Part shown: positions 9,281 through 16,873 of the stretch, piece after piece | Layout of the letters: each line of letters opens with the position of its first letter | How positions within the stretch are numbered: position 1 is the stretch's first letter | NCBI GenBank assembly: GCA_021772615.1 | Contig: JAJFLQ010000096.1 | Span: 1 to 38,159, forward strand | From: Verrucomicrobiota bacterium | GTDB taxonomy: Bacteria; Verrucomicrobiota; Lentisphaeria; JABSQK01; JAJFLO01 | Direction: 5' to 3' | DNA: 38,159 bases | The notes under the pieces: model-generated | What the model was told of the DNA's origin: nothing | Databases searched by the model: none | What the model saw: the letters and a program-made list of their open reading frames with translations, nothing else | Program-made: the position numbers and the translations under genes

Positions 9281-9338
9281 TCCGTGAATGATTCACGGAG
9301 TAGTTTAGGCAAGCCGTGATAGACTGTCAAATTCACGG
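9281..9338. promoter_or_regulatory. Palindromic operator cluster between divergent genes
   Basis: TCCGTGAAT (9281-9289) and ATTCACGGA (9291-9299) form a perfect 19-base palindrome around one central base, at the predicted transcription start of the minus-strand gene. The half-site recurs as ATTCACGG at 9331-9338, forty bases on and just upstream of the -35 box. CCGTGA at 9314-9319 is its imperfect mate. The arrangement is that of a repressor with a main and an auxiliary site. Confidence 0.55.
9302..9330 (-). promoter_or_regulatory. Predicted sigma-70 promoter of the exported-protein gene
   Basis: On the minus strand TTGACA (9330-9325) is followed after 17 bases by TAAACT (9307-9302). Transcription would begin near 9295, inside the palindrome, leaving a leader of about 50 bases with a good Shine-Dalgarno before ATG 9245. 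Confidence 0.6.
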
Positions 9339-9362
9339 TAGAAAATAAATGGAGATAATTCA

Positions 9363-10259
9363 ATGCGGTCTGCTACGCCTTACCTCCCGGCAACGCATCA
9401 CGTGCCGTGCCGTGTCGGCATCTTCATGAGTGGTAACGGGACAAATGCGGAGAAACTACTGGAGCACAGTCTGACCGGGAATGCGTATCGGGTTGCGGCA
9501 TTGTTTACGGATCGGCCCGTCACCAGCAGAGCGGGTGAAATCGCGGAGCGCTACGGTATCGCGTTGCTGACCAACGACATCAAGGCGTTTTACGCACGGC
9601 ACGGTGCCCGCCGGGTCACGATCGCTACTGGCGATGGTCGACGCTTGCGTGAGCAATGGACCGACGAAGTGCGTACGCAGTTTTGTGAATTTCCGATCGA
9701 TTTCGCGGTGTTCGCCGGATTCGTACCCCTCACCAATCTCACACGCGACTGGCCGTGCCTGAATGTCCATCCCGGTGACCTCACGTACCTCAAGGACCGC
9801 AAGCGGTATCTCATCGGCCTGCACACCATGCCCGTAGAGCGTGCCATACTTGAGGGGCTCACATTTCTCCGTTCTAGCGTCATTATTGCCACGCCATATG
9901 ATGCGGATCCTGAGGACATGGACAGCGGTCCGATTCTGGGTTTATCGGATCGGGTTGACATCGATCTCAGCGGGTTTACGTTGGAGTCGTTACAAGCGAC
10001 TGCAGCGTTACGACCGTCCCTGCGGCCTCGTGCCGGGTTTGGCGATGACCTTGAGTCGGTGGCGCACGCGAATCTGGAGAGATTGAAGACGGGTGGCGAT
10101 TGGCTCGTGTTGCCGCGCGTAGTCGATGATTTCGCGGCGGGACGCTTCGGTACCGGCGAGGGCGGACGTCTGTGTTATCGGGGGGAGGGCGGCTGGCAAT
10201 TTGTCGCGACTGTCGAGTACACGACGGCAGGTCCCCGTGCTATCCCCATGTCGAGCTGA
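9363..10259 (+). CDS. Formyltransferase-fold protein related to PurN
   Basis: A 298-residue protein. It shares the landmarks of glycinamide-ribonucleotide/methionyl-tRNA formyltransferases: an N-terminal [11 protein letters not shown] (PurN SGNGSN type), the catalytic-type [10 protein letters not shown] (Asn and His of the N-x-H-P motif), and MDSGPILG, whose Asp corresponds to the third catalytic residue. The normal role of this family is transfer of a formyl group from 10-formyltetrahydrofolate. It is about 100 residues longer than PurN, the central part between the motifs is enlarged, and the C-terminal region is unlike PurN. It may be a paralogue acting on another amine rather than the purine-pathway enzyme. 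A GGAG lies 8-10 bases before the ATG. It lies 122 bases upstream of hisB on the same strand. Family assignment is firm; substrate is uncertain. Confidence 0.75.
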   Translation: MRSATPYLPATHHVPCRVGIFMSGNGTNAEKLLEHSLTGNAYRVAALFTDRPVTSRAGEIAERYGIALLTNDIKAFYARHGARRVTIATGDGRRLREQWTDEVRTQFCEFPIDFAVFAGFVPLTNLTRDWPCLNVHPGDLTYLKDRKRYLIGLHTMPVERAILEGLTFLRSSVIIATPYDADPEDMDSGPILGLSDRVDIDLSGFTLESLQATAALRPSLRPRAGFGDDLESVAHANLERLKTGGDWLVLPRVVDDFAAGRFGTGEGGRLCYRGEGGWQFVATVEYTTAGPRAIPMSS

Positions 10260-10381
10260 CACTGCCGTTTCACAGGCACGAGACATACCACCGTATTCCG
10301 TTGGTGGCAAGTCAATTGAATCCGGAGACTGCGGCCGCAGCCGTGCCGGTGAGAGTAGGAACGGAGAATAGAGAGGAACAC

Positions 10382-10972
10382 ATGCAACGTAGTGCGGAAA
10401 TCGAGCGTAACACGCGGGAAACACAGATTCGAATATCTGTGACTATAGATGGAGCGGGAAAGTCCGACGTGTCGACAGGTATCCCGTTTATGGATCACAT
10501 GCTTACGCTGTTTGCGCGGCATGGATTTTTTGACCTCCATGTCAAGGCGTCCGGCGATCTTGAGGTCGACGCGCACCACACGATCGAGGATCTTGGTATC
10601 GTGCTTGGGAAGGCAATTGCCGAAGCGCTCGGCGACAAACGAGGCATTCGGCGTTATGGCCATTTCGCTTTGCCAATGGATGACGCACTGACGATGATCG
10701 CCCTGGATCTTTCCGGTCGCCCGTTTCTAGCGTACAATGTGACGCTTCCGGTAGACTACATTAACGGCACGGATGTACGCTTGTTTCATGAATTCTTTCT
10801 CGCGCTGACGAATAACCTGGCGCTGAATTTGCATATTGATCTGGTACGCGGCAACGAGGTGCACCACATCCTCGAGTCCATATTCAAATGTTTCGCAAAG
10901 GCGTTGGACATGGCAACCACGGTGGATCCACGTGAAGCGGGCATCCCTTCAACCAAGGGGTTACTGGATTAG
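10382..10972 (+). CDS. hisB: Imidazoleglycerol-phosphate dehydratase
   Basis: A 196-residue single-domain HisB, the usual length of the monofunctional enzyme without the phosphatase domain of enterobacterial HisB. It converts imidazole-glycerol phosphate to imidazole-acetol phosphate, the sixth step of histidine synthesis. The manganese-binding motifs are present in order: [20 protein letters not shown] and [11 protein letters not shown] 10382 is chosen because AGAGGAA stands just upstream and the protein then starts where the family starts. The frame is open upstream to 10172, but that stretch mostly overlaps the preceding gene. hisA follows after 240 bases. hisH and hisF are not between them, so the pathway genes are scattered or lie elsewhere. 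Confidence 0.97.
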   Translation: MQRSAEIERNTRETQIRISVTIDGAGKSDVSTGIPFMDHMLTLFARHGFFDLHVKASGDLEVDAHHTIEDLGIVLGKAIAEALGDKRGIRRYGHFALPMDDALTMIALDLSGRPFLAYNVTLPVDYINGTDVRLFHEFFLALTNNLALNLHIDLVRGNEVHHILESIFKCFAKALDMATTVDPREAGIPSTKGLLD

Positions 10973-11055
10973 CCTGATGCATTCAGTCAACCTCTGCTGC
11001 GGCTACATATCGAATCTCGTATAACCGAGGTGCGGAGAGCCCCGCAGGCACTGGA

Positions 11056-11085
11056 CTGGCGAGCCAGCTCAAATTAAGATTTGAG
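11056..11085 (+). other. Tandem small hairpins between hisB and hisA
   Basis: CTGG-CGAG-CCAG (11056-11067) is followed immediately by CTCAAAT-TAAG-ATTTGAG (11068-11085), a perfect 7-base stem with a 4-base loop. No T tract follows, so this is not a standard terminator. It could be a processing or attenuation structure, or chance. Confidence 0.3.
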
Positions 11086-11212
11086 ATATCAAGGAAATCC
11101 ATGACGTTTCAATATCAAAACATCAGTAACACATTGATTTGAAGCACATTAACTTTCCTCTGGACGAAGTTGTCTGTATGAATCAAACCAGAGCGCACGG
11201 AGCGACGCAAAC

Positions 11213-11962
11213 ATGTTTGATGTGATACCAGCCATAGATCTTATAGACGGTCGTTGTGTGCGCCTGGAGCAGGGTGATTTTTCGCGGGAAACTATCTATG
11301 ACTGCGAACCTGCCGAGACCGGGAAGAAATGGGCGTCACTTGGCGCACCTCTGATCCATGTCGTCGATCTGCAAGGGGCGAAAAGCGGATCGGTTTCGAA
11401 CCTGCCGACTATAGAAGCAATCTGTCGATCGGCCGGCGTTCCGTGCGAGCTTGGGGGGGGCGTTCGCTCCGCTGCCGACATTCGCGCTCTGCTGAATGCG
11501 GGCGTTGCTCGAGTTGTGATGGGCACCACGCTGGCCGAGAACCCCGAGTACGCTCGTGAGATTGTAGATGAATTCGGGCGGGACAAAATCGTGGCAGGGC
11601 TTGACGGCCGCAATGGCCGCGTCGCGGTACGGGGGTGGGTTGAGGAATCTGCGGTCGAAATCTGTGCACTCGCGAAGACGCTGTTTGCGGCCGGGGTCTA
11701 TCGTTTTATTTACACCGATATCGCCACGGACGGCATGTTTACAGGGCCTAATATTCAAGGAATCGACCAGCTGTGTCGCGCTTTGCCCGACGCTCGCATC
11801 ATCGCCTCCGGCGGCGTCGGTGTAACCGAACATGTGGCGCACCTGGTATCGTTGAGGCATGAGAATCTGGAAGGGGTGATCGTGGGCAAGGCTTTGTATG
11901 ACGGTCGGCTGCACTATCGTGAATTAACGCAGATCGTTCATGGTTCGCGCCACGATCCCTAG
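11213..11962 (+). CDS. hisA: Phosphoribosylformimino-AICAR phosphate isomerase
   Basis: A 249-residue TIM barrel matching HisA throughout. It isomerises ProFAR to PRFAR, the fourth step of histidine synthesis. The catalytic aspartates are visible in PAIDLIDG (Asp9) and YTDIATDGM (Asp169). The phosphate-binding half-barrel motifs (ELGGGVRS, IASGGV) are also present. GGAG lies about ten bases before the ATG. Its stop is only nine bases from the stop of the convergent downstream gene, with no room for a terminator between them. Separation from hisB by 240 bases leaves open whether the two share a transcript. Confidence 0.97.
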   Translation: MFDVIPAIDLIDGRCVRLEQGDFSRETIYDCEPAETGKKWASLGAPLIHVVDLQGAKSGSVSNLPTIEAICRSAGVPCELGGGVRSAADIRALLNAGVARVVMGTTLAENPEYAREIVDEFGRDKIVAGLDGRNGRVAVRGWVEESAVEICALAKTLFAAGVYRFIYTDIATDGMFTGPNIQGIDQLCRALPDARIIASGGVGVTEHVAHLVSLRHENLEGVIVGKALYDGRLHYRELTQIVHGSRHDP

Positions 11963-11971
11963 CAGCGCCTG

Positions 11972-12796
11972 CTAGCGGAATTTTTTCATCAGACGGCTTA
12001 GTGGTCCGTCGCTGTCGCTGTCGTCATCTGTGGCAGGATCGACGTCCGATTCACCATCCCTTGATTGGCGTAACGGTTTGAATTGCCAACCCATGTCTTT
12101 GGTGATCTCCTTCACCACTTCTTCCATATACAACGATACATTTAGTGCAAATGCGTCAAGCCGAACGATTGAATTGGCGATTGCATCGCCGCCGGTATTG
12201 CCGGACAGGCGCTTGGCGAGACACGAAAAGACAATGCGAAGCGGTTCCATCTTCTTGATAATGTCTTGTTGACATTCCTCTATTTCGCCGCGGTGTTTGA
12301 GAAGAAACTTGCCGATAAGGTGTTTACTCAACTCTTCGTTGGTAGAGAAAGGACGCAGATCCCGCAATAGTGATTTGAACTGTCGTCCGACCGGGCAGCT
12401 GCTGGAGAATACCGCAAGCTGTACAAATGTCGAACCCACTTCCTGCAGCTGCCAGTGAACGATCGTGGATCGCCGCGCCGAGTCTACGACGGTCGCTGTG
12501 ACCTTTTCGTAGGAGAAGTGATCCTGTAATCTCGCCAGGGTCGACTCCAGCGATTCCGCGGCCGGACAGTATCCGACCTTCTCACTGTCGAGTGGGCAAC
12601 AGGGGCACTTGTGGAAATCAAGCCGCGTCCAGTCTGACGCATCGTCTTTGTTCGGTACCACAAAAGTGCCGGTACGGGTAAGCTCAATGTAGAATGATTC
12701 CTCGGAGCCGTCTTCGAACCGTATTGTGAGCTGTTTGAATAGCGCACCGGATTCGCTTTTGGCGTCCTTTTTCTTGCGTGACTTAAAGTTAAACAT
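11972..12796 (-). CDS. Unknown protein with a CPCCPL cysteine motif
   Basis: A 274-residue protein with no signal peptide or membrane helix. Residues 64-79 hold CPCCPLDSEKVGYCPA, four cysteines that could bind zinc or an iron-sulfur cluster; the spacing matches no standard zinc ribbon. Before this a beta-rich segment resembles a small ligand-binding sheet, and after it comes a largely helical region. The C-terminus is acidic (DPATDDDSDSD) and ends in a basic amphipathic tail (LMKKFR). I cannot name the family with confidence. It is divergent from ricT, another cysteine-cluster protein, across 133 bases. Upstream the only ribosome-binding signal is a weak GGAA. Confidence 0.65.
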   Translation of the reverse strand: MFNFKSRKKKDAKSESGALFKQLTIRFEDGSEESFYIELTRTGTFVVPNKDDASDWTRLDFHKCPCCPLDSEKVGYCPAAESLESTLARLQDHFSYEKVTATVVDSARRSTIVHWQLQEVGSTFVQLAVFSSSCPVGRQFKSLLRDLRPFSTNEELSKHLIGKFLLKHRGEIEECQQDIIKKMEPLRIVFSCLAKRLSGNTGGDAIANSIVRLDAFALNVSLYMEEVVKEITKDMGWQFKPLRQSRDGESDVDPATDDDSDSDGPLSRLMKKFR

Positions 12797-12842
12797 TTCC
12801 GGGAACCCTACTTGATATAAAGGACGTCAGTTGTGTCGTTTC

Positions 12843-12871
12843 TTGACAACGTGTACCACAGGCCATAATAT
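12843..12871 (+). promoter_or_regulatory. Predicted sigma-70 promoter of ricT
   Basis: TTGACA (12843-12848) and TAATAT (12866-12871) are spaced by 17 bases. The predicted start, about 12878, lies downstream of the in-frame start at 12831, which argues that translation begins at ATG 12930. Confidence 0.5.
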
Positions 12872-12929
12872 TAAAATTGGTAGTGCAACCCGGTTTTACA
12901 AGCGCATAACCATAACCAGCAAAAAGAAT

Positions 12930-13727
12930 ATGCAAGTTTTGTACAAGATAAGTGTTGACGAGGCAATCAAGCTTGACTGCCGCGGACCGGAGAGCCTCGG
13001 CCTCAAGAAAAACGACTGGTGTATCATCCGCTGCGATAAATACGAGGATTACGGCCGGGTTACATATATCGGCGATCTACCAAAAGAGCGAGACGGACAG
13101 CGGTTGCCGGTTGTGAAAAAGCGTGCCACGCTTGTCGATCAGGGAAAGGCACATGAAAACAGTGTCCGCAGCAAGTCATTTCACCGGCGAACTCTGGAAA
13201 GGATTACGTCGTTTAAGTTACCGATGAAGCTTTTCTCGACTCACTACTCATTCGACCGAAGCCTGATTATTTTCAGTTTTACTGCACCGGCGAGAGTTGA
13301 CTTCCGTGAGCTGGTAAAAGATCTAAGTCAGGCGCTTAAGGCAAGGATAGAGTTTCGGCAAATAGGTCCGCGGGACTACGCCGGCATGATCGGCGGCGTC
13401 GAAACCTGCGGTCGTGTATTGTGCTGCTCGACGTTTCTCACCAATTTTGTCAGCATTAATATGAAAATGGCGAAGGACCAGGGCATTTCGTTAAACCCTT
13501 CGAACATCATCGGAGCGTGCGGGCGTCTGAAATGCTGCCTTTCGTATGAACACGAAGGCTACAAGATACTGATGCAGTCGCTGCCCAAGCCGGGTAGCCG
13601 GTGCACGTGTGACGGGTGCGAAGGCAAGGTCATAGACGGCAATCCACTTACGCAGACCGTCAAGATTGTGCTCGATGATGGCGCCCGTGTCGTTACCAAA
13701 TCGGTGGACGAGATCACGTGTCACTGA
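12930..13727 (+). CDS. ricT: PSP1-domain protein, RicT (YaaT) family
   Basis: A 265-residue protein with the PSP1 C-terminal domain. The family signature is clear: CGRVLCC (Cys160, 165, 166) and CGRLKCCLSYE (Cys197, 202, 203). In Bacillus subtilis, RicT forms a complex with RicA and RicF that carries [4Fe-4S] clusters and assists RNase Y in maturing mRNAs; the role in this organism is inferred only by family. A further CTCDGC (225-230) is present. The start at 12930 is supported by the upstream promoter and by alignment with the usual N-terminus. The Shine-Dalgarno is poor. The last ten bases overlap the next gene, suggesting translational coupling to an unrelated membrane protein. Confidence 0.9.
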   Translation: MQVLYKISVDEAIKLDCRGPESLGLKKNDWCIIRCDKYEDYGRVTYIGDLPKERDGQRLPVVKKRATLVDQGKAHENSVRSKSFHRRTLERITSFKLPMKLFSTHYSFDRSLIIFSFTAPARVDFRELVKDLSQALKARIEFRQIGPRDYAGMIGGVETCGRVLCCSTFLTNFVSINMKMAKDQGISLNPSNIIGACGRLKCCLSYEHEGYKILMQSLPKPGSRCTCDGCEGKVIDGNPLTQTVKIVLDDGARVVTKSVDEITCH

Positions 13728-15481
13728 TCTCGCGATCGTACCTGTTCGTATTCATTCTTCTTGCGCCGGCGAAATTCGGGTCGGTGGTTAACAGCACCGG
13801 CGTTGGATTTTACCCCTTGTCATTGTCCGAGTGGCTTGTTGCCCCGTGGCCACCGTTTCTCGCGCCTGTATTTTCGAGTATCGCCCTTCTCCTGGCTGCC
13901 TTGGCCGGAATGCGCCGCATGTCGTCTCCGGGCGCGCTCTGTAGCCGTACACTATATGTGTTTCCTGTCGCACTTCTACCCGCGACGTTGATCGGTCTGA
14001 TTCACACGACAGAATGGGATACAGCGTTGTTATTCGTATGGCATATCGTCGGTATGATAAACTTTGTCGGCGCCGTTGCTCTCAACATTGCGACGTGTGA
14101 GCGCTCGCGCGGTGTTTTCCTGGTTGCTCTCGCCGGCGGGACGATATTGTCGGTAAGCTCCGGGTTGTACCAGGTCAAATACGGCTTTGAGGAAACACGG
14201 GTAATGGCGTTGAAAATGGCGCAGGCAGAGCAGCGCAAGTTGTCGCCTGCTATGCAAAGCCGTCTGTCACAGCGTCGTGCATTTGCAACATTTACCTATC
14301 CCAACAATTACGCTGCTCATCTGATCCTGACCCTTCCCCTTACACTCGCAATGATGTGGCGATTCGGCGGCCATTTTCATCCCGAGCAGGCGAGCCGAAT
14401 TGTGCTCACGGCTTTTGTGGCTGTACCAGGGCTCTCCGTCCTTTTCTACACGGGTAGCAGAAGCGCCGTGGCCGCGCTGTTTATGTCTTGCCTGCTGACT
14501 GCGGCGGCGTTCTATCGTCGATTGCCCGGTGCGTCGCAACCGCGGCGTACGCGCGCGATCGTTGGCGTTGCAGTCATGGTGGCTGCGGTCGCGGTACTGG
14601 CAGTCTACAGGGGACGGTCATTCGCCAGTGTTGAGGCGCGAGGCCTTTATTATTGGGCAGCCTGGAAGATGTTTCTCGCGGAGCCTGTATTCGGTGTTGG
14701 GATGGGAGAATTTTTCACGTACTATATGCGACTGAAACCGCCGGGCGCGGAAGAAACACGACTGGCCCACAATCTCTTTCTGCATTTTTTATCACAGTGC
14801 GGTATGATTGGCGGCCTGGCCGCAGTTGGATTTCTGTTTCAACCACTGATCGCTGCCACGCTGTTTCTGCGCCAACGTGCTGCGGCGCCATCCAACGGGC
14901 TGCTGGCAGCGGGCGTGATCGGCGCAGGTGCCTGGAGCCTGCATGCGTTGACCGACTTCAATATCCAGATTCCCGTATCGGTGTATTTTTACGCGGCAAT
15001 GCCGCTGTTGGTGCTCGCTCCGTTGCCGCGCGGCAACAGCGCACAGAGCGCGCCAACAATCCCGCGACGGTATTGCGTGATGGTGATCGGCCTTGCCGTT
15101 GCCGGATTGTATCCTCTGTGCCGTGCAGATGGTGAGCACGCGTATCAGCTGTTTCATAACCGCGCTCGCTCACTTCAACGCGGTGACCTGATGTTGCGTG
15201 ACGTTCGTGAGACCGCAACGAAACTGCCTTTATCCGCCTATCCGTGGGATCTTTATGGAAAAATCCAGCTCACGCGTGGCGACTATAGCATGGCAATTCA
15301 AGCATTTGAGGAAGCGTCCAAAAGGGCGCCGCACCGGGCGGCTTACCACGCCTACCTGGCACAGTGTTATTTCGCTGTCGGCGACGTAGAGCGCGCCAGA
15401 GCGCGTATCGCGCAGGCCGTCTACTGGTATCCTCACCATCCGGATTTTAAGCGTCTGCAGACGCAATTTTCCGCGGATTGA
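13718..15481 (+). CDS. O-antigen ligase/polymerase-like membrane protein with TPR tail
   Basis: A 587-residue protein with roughly ten or more membrane helices followed by a soluble C-terminal region of tetratricopeptide type (YSMAIQAFEEASKRAP and GDVERARARIAQAV, about 520-575). The membrane part has Wzy_C/WaaL landmarks: a TGSRSAVAAL helix start, and the periplasmic AHNLFLHFLSQCGMIGG with the conserved His. These enzymes join or polymerise lipid-linked glycans at the outer face of the cytoplasmic membrane. The substrate could be O-antigen, exopolysaccharide or protein glycan. The start is a GTG at 13718 inside the end of ricT; no nearby ATG would keep the first helix. Together with the glycosyltransferase and UGDH further on, it points to surface glycan assembly. 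Confidence 0.82.
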   Translation: MSLISRSYLFVFILLAPAKFGSVVNSTGVGFYPLSLSEWLVAPWPPFLAPVFSSIALLLAALAGMRRMSSPGALCSRTLYVFPVALLPATLIGLIHTTEWDTALLFVWHIVGMINFVGAVALNIATCERSRGVFLVALAGGTILSVSSGLYQVKYGFEETRVMALKMAQAEQRKLSPAMQSRLSQRRAFATFTYPNNYAAHLILTLPLTLAMMWRFGGHFHPEQASRIVLTAFVAVPGLSVLFYTGSRSAVAALFMSCLLTAAAFYRRLPGASQPRRTRAIVGVAVMVAAVAVLAVYRGRSFASVEARGLYYWAAWKMFLAEPVFGVGMGEFFTYYMRLKPPGAEETRLAHNLFLHFLSQCGMIGGLAAVGFLFQPLIAATLFLRQRAAAPSNGLLAAGVIGAGAWSLHALTDFNIQIPVSVYFYAAMPLLVLAPLPRGNSAQSAPTIPRRYCVMVIGLAVAGLYPLCRADGEHAYQLFHNRARSLQRGDLMLRDVRETATKLPLSAYPWDLYGKIQLTRGDYSMAIQAFEEASKRAPHRAAYHAYLAQCYFAVGDVERARARIAQAVYWYPHHPDFKRLQTQFSAD

Positions 15482-15571
15482 ATTTCCTTTGCAAGGCCTT
15501 GAAAGCGATTGATGCCGGAATCATTGTGTGGTTGTGTCAGGCGCGTAATTGGACGAATTGGGTGTACGGCT

Positions 15572-15805
15572 ATGCCAAATGTTTTCGAGGATGACAGCCA
15601 CCGTTTTTATTTTTTCAGCAACGAGACCGCAGAGCAGCCGCGCGTACATGTGGATCGTGACAATGTATCAGCGACGTTCGCATTGCAGCCGGTTGCGTTG
15701 ATCACAAACAGCGGCTACAACCCTGAGGAGCTGCGGCGACTCGAAACCTTTCTTTTCGAAAACCAGCAGCGGTTGCGGGAGAAATGGAATCGCTTCCATG
15801 TCTAG
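15572..15805 (+). CDS. DUF4160 family small protein
   Basis: A 77-residue protein matching the DUF4160 pattern: FYFFSNE, then a P-x-VHV motif, a short sheet segment, and a C-terminal helix (EELRRLETFLFENQ ... EKW). Members are usually encoded next to DUF2442, as here, and the pair is suspected to act as a toxin-antitoxin-like or accessory module. No biochemical activity is established that I can cite. ATG 15572 fits the family start (MPNVF); an upstream TTG at 15509 or ATG at 15512 is possible but adds unlike sequence. It overlaps the next gene by eight bases. Confidence 0.78.
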   Translation: MPNVFEDDSHRFYFFSNETAEQPRVHVDRDNVSATFALQPVALITNSGYNPEELRRLETFLFENQQRLREKWNRFHV

Positions 15806-16088
15806 CAATGTGGCCGACAAACGAATCGTTGATGTGATGTTTGATGCAGATGTCATGACTTGGCATCTTCGCGATGGGCGTCGTATCAGCGTGCCGTTGG
15901 AATGGTATCCCCGGCTCTTCGAAGCAAACGATCGACAACGTCTGCATTGGGCACTTTGCTGTGGCGGCCTCGGGGTGACTTGGGCCTATCTGGACGAAGA
16001 CCTCCATGTAGACGGGTTGCTCGACGGGCGGCCGTCGCCGGAGTTTTTTGTGGATCCAGAGCAGTCGCAAGCAGGGCCGCGACGATGA
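15798..16088 (+). CDS. DUF2442 family small protein
   Basis: A 96-residue protein with the DUF2442 signature: WHLRDGRRISVPLEWYPRL, followed by AYLDEDLHVDGLLDG. This small alpha/beta fold is common in plasmids and genomic islands and is often paired with DUF4160. The start codon lies within the preceding gene (eight-base overlap), so both are almost certainly translated together. The last dozen residues are an acidic/polar tail. It converges on the glycosyltransferase gene with 77 bases between stops. A regulatory or antitoxin role is a guess from gene pairing only. Confidence 0.8.
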   Translation: MSSNVADKRIVDVMFDADVMTWHLRDGRRISVPLEWYPRLFEANDRQRLHWALCCGGLGVTWAYLDEDLHVDGLLDGRPSPEFFVDPEQSQAGPRR

Positions 16089-16117
16089 TCGTGTGGTGCG
16101 GATTCCAGAATGCAAAC

Positions 16118-16130
16118 GTGCAGATTGCAC
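16118..16130. other. Small hairpin between convergent genes
   Basis: GTGCA-GAT-TGCAC lies between the stops of the DUF2442 gene and the convergent glycosyltransferase gene. The 5-base stem and the absence of a T tract make it at best a weak bidirectional end signal. Confidence 0.2.
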
Positions 16131-16165
16131 ATTGTATTGGGAAAAGGGGATAGAATCGTGCGTTG

Positions 16166-16873
16166 TTACTTGAGGTGTTTACGGAGCCATAAGACTTTGT
16201 ACATCGCTTCGAAAACGATTTTGCGCGACATTTTTGATTGTCCCACACGTCGGTCTTCGAATGTAATGGGCCATTCGATATAGGAAAAGCCGTGTAAGCA
16301 CGCCTTTGCCTTCAGCTCGATCTGGAAGACATAGCCTTCGGAAACGATGCCGTCGATATTGATCGCGTCGAGGCAAGCGTAAGACCAGAAATTGAAACCG
16401 CCCGTCAGGTCGCGAATCGGCAGTCCCAGCAGCAATCGCGCATACAGGCTGCCGCCTTGACTCACGCATTTTCGTATAAATCCCCAATTCCGGGTACTGC
16501 CGCCGGCGACGTATCGGGAGCCGATGATAACATCGTGTCTGCCCTCGTCGATTAAACGGCGGATATCACGCAACGCATCCGGTGCGTGTGAGAAGTCTGC
16601 GTCCATTTCGCCGATGAAGTCGTACCGGTTGCGGAGTCCGTGGCGAAAACCCTCAATGTAGGCACCGGCAAGGCCGCGTTTACCCTTGCGTCGAATGAGA
16701 TTCAGGTGTGATTTCTTGGCTCTTAATGCGTCGACGGCGTCGCCCGTTCCGTCGGGACTTTCATCATCGACTACAAGGATGTCAAAGCCAAGTTCCAACT
16801 CGTCGATTGCGTTGATGATCCTGCAGATATTGTCGACTTCATTGTAAGTCGGTATACAGATCAGAGGCTTCAT
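16166..16873 (-). CDS. Polyprenol/dolichol-phosphate mannosyltransferase-like glycosyltransferase
   Basis: A 235-residue GT-A family 2 enzyme of the DPM1 type without C-terminal membrane helices. It shows the nucleotide-sugar site (CIPTYNE, VVDDESPDGT), the metal-binding EMDADFSH motif and the IGSRY segment typical of polyprenol-phosphate mannose synthases. The family moves a sugar from a nucleotide donor to a polyprenyl phosphate on the cytoplasmic face, providing a donor for periplasmic glycosylation. Whether mannose or another sugar is used cannot be told. The ATG follows directly after the TAG stop of the transketolase-like gene (TAGATG), so the two form an operon and may be translationally coupled. 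Confidence 0.9.
   Translation of the reverse strand: MKPLICIPTYNEVDNICRIINAIDELELGFDILVVDDESPDGTGDAVDALRAKKSHLNLIRRKGKRGLAGAYIEGFRHGLRNRYDFIGEMDADFSHAPDALRDIRRLIDEGRHDVIIGSRYVAGGSTRNWGFIRKCVSQGGSLYARLLLGLPIRDLTGGFNFWSYACLDAINIDGIVSEGYVFQIELKAKACLHGFSYIEWPITFEDRRVGQSKMSRKIVFEAMYKVLWLRKHLK

Noticed and set aside
10172..10381. In-frame extension of hisB containing FHRHETYHR, resembling a histidine leader peptide
   Set aside because: Most of it overlaps the preceding gene, there is no separate start with a ribosome-binding site and no attenuator hairpin with a T tract; His residues are not consecutive.
11178..11225. 15-codon open frame ending inside hisA, possible leader peptide
   Set aside because: It has no Shine-Dalgarno and only one His codon, so there is no evidence of attenuation.
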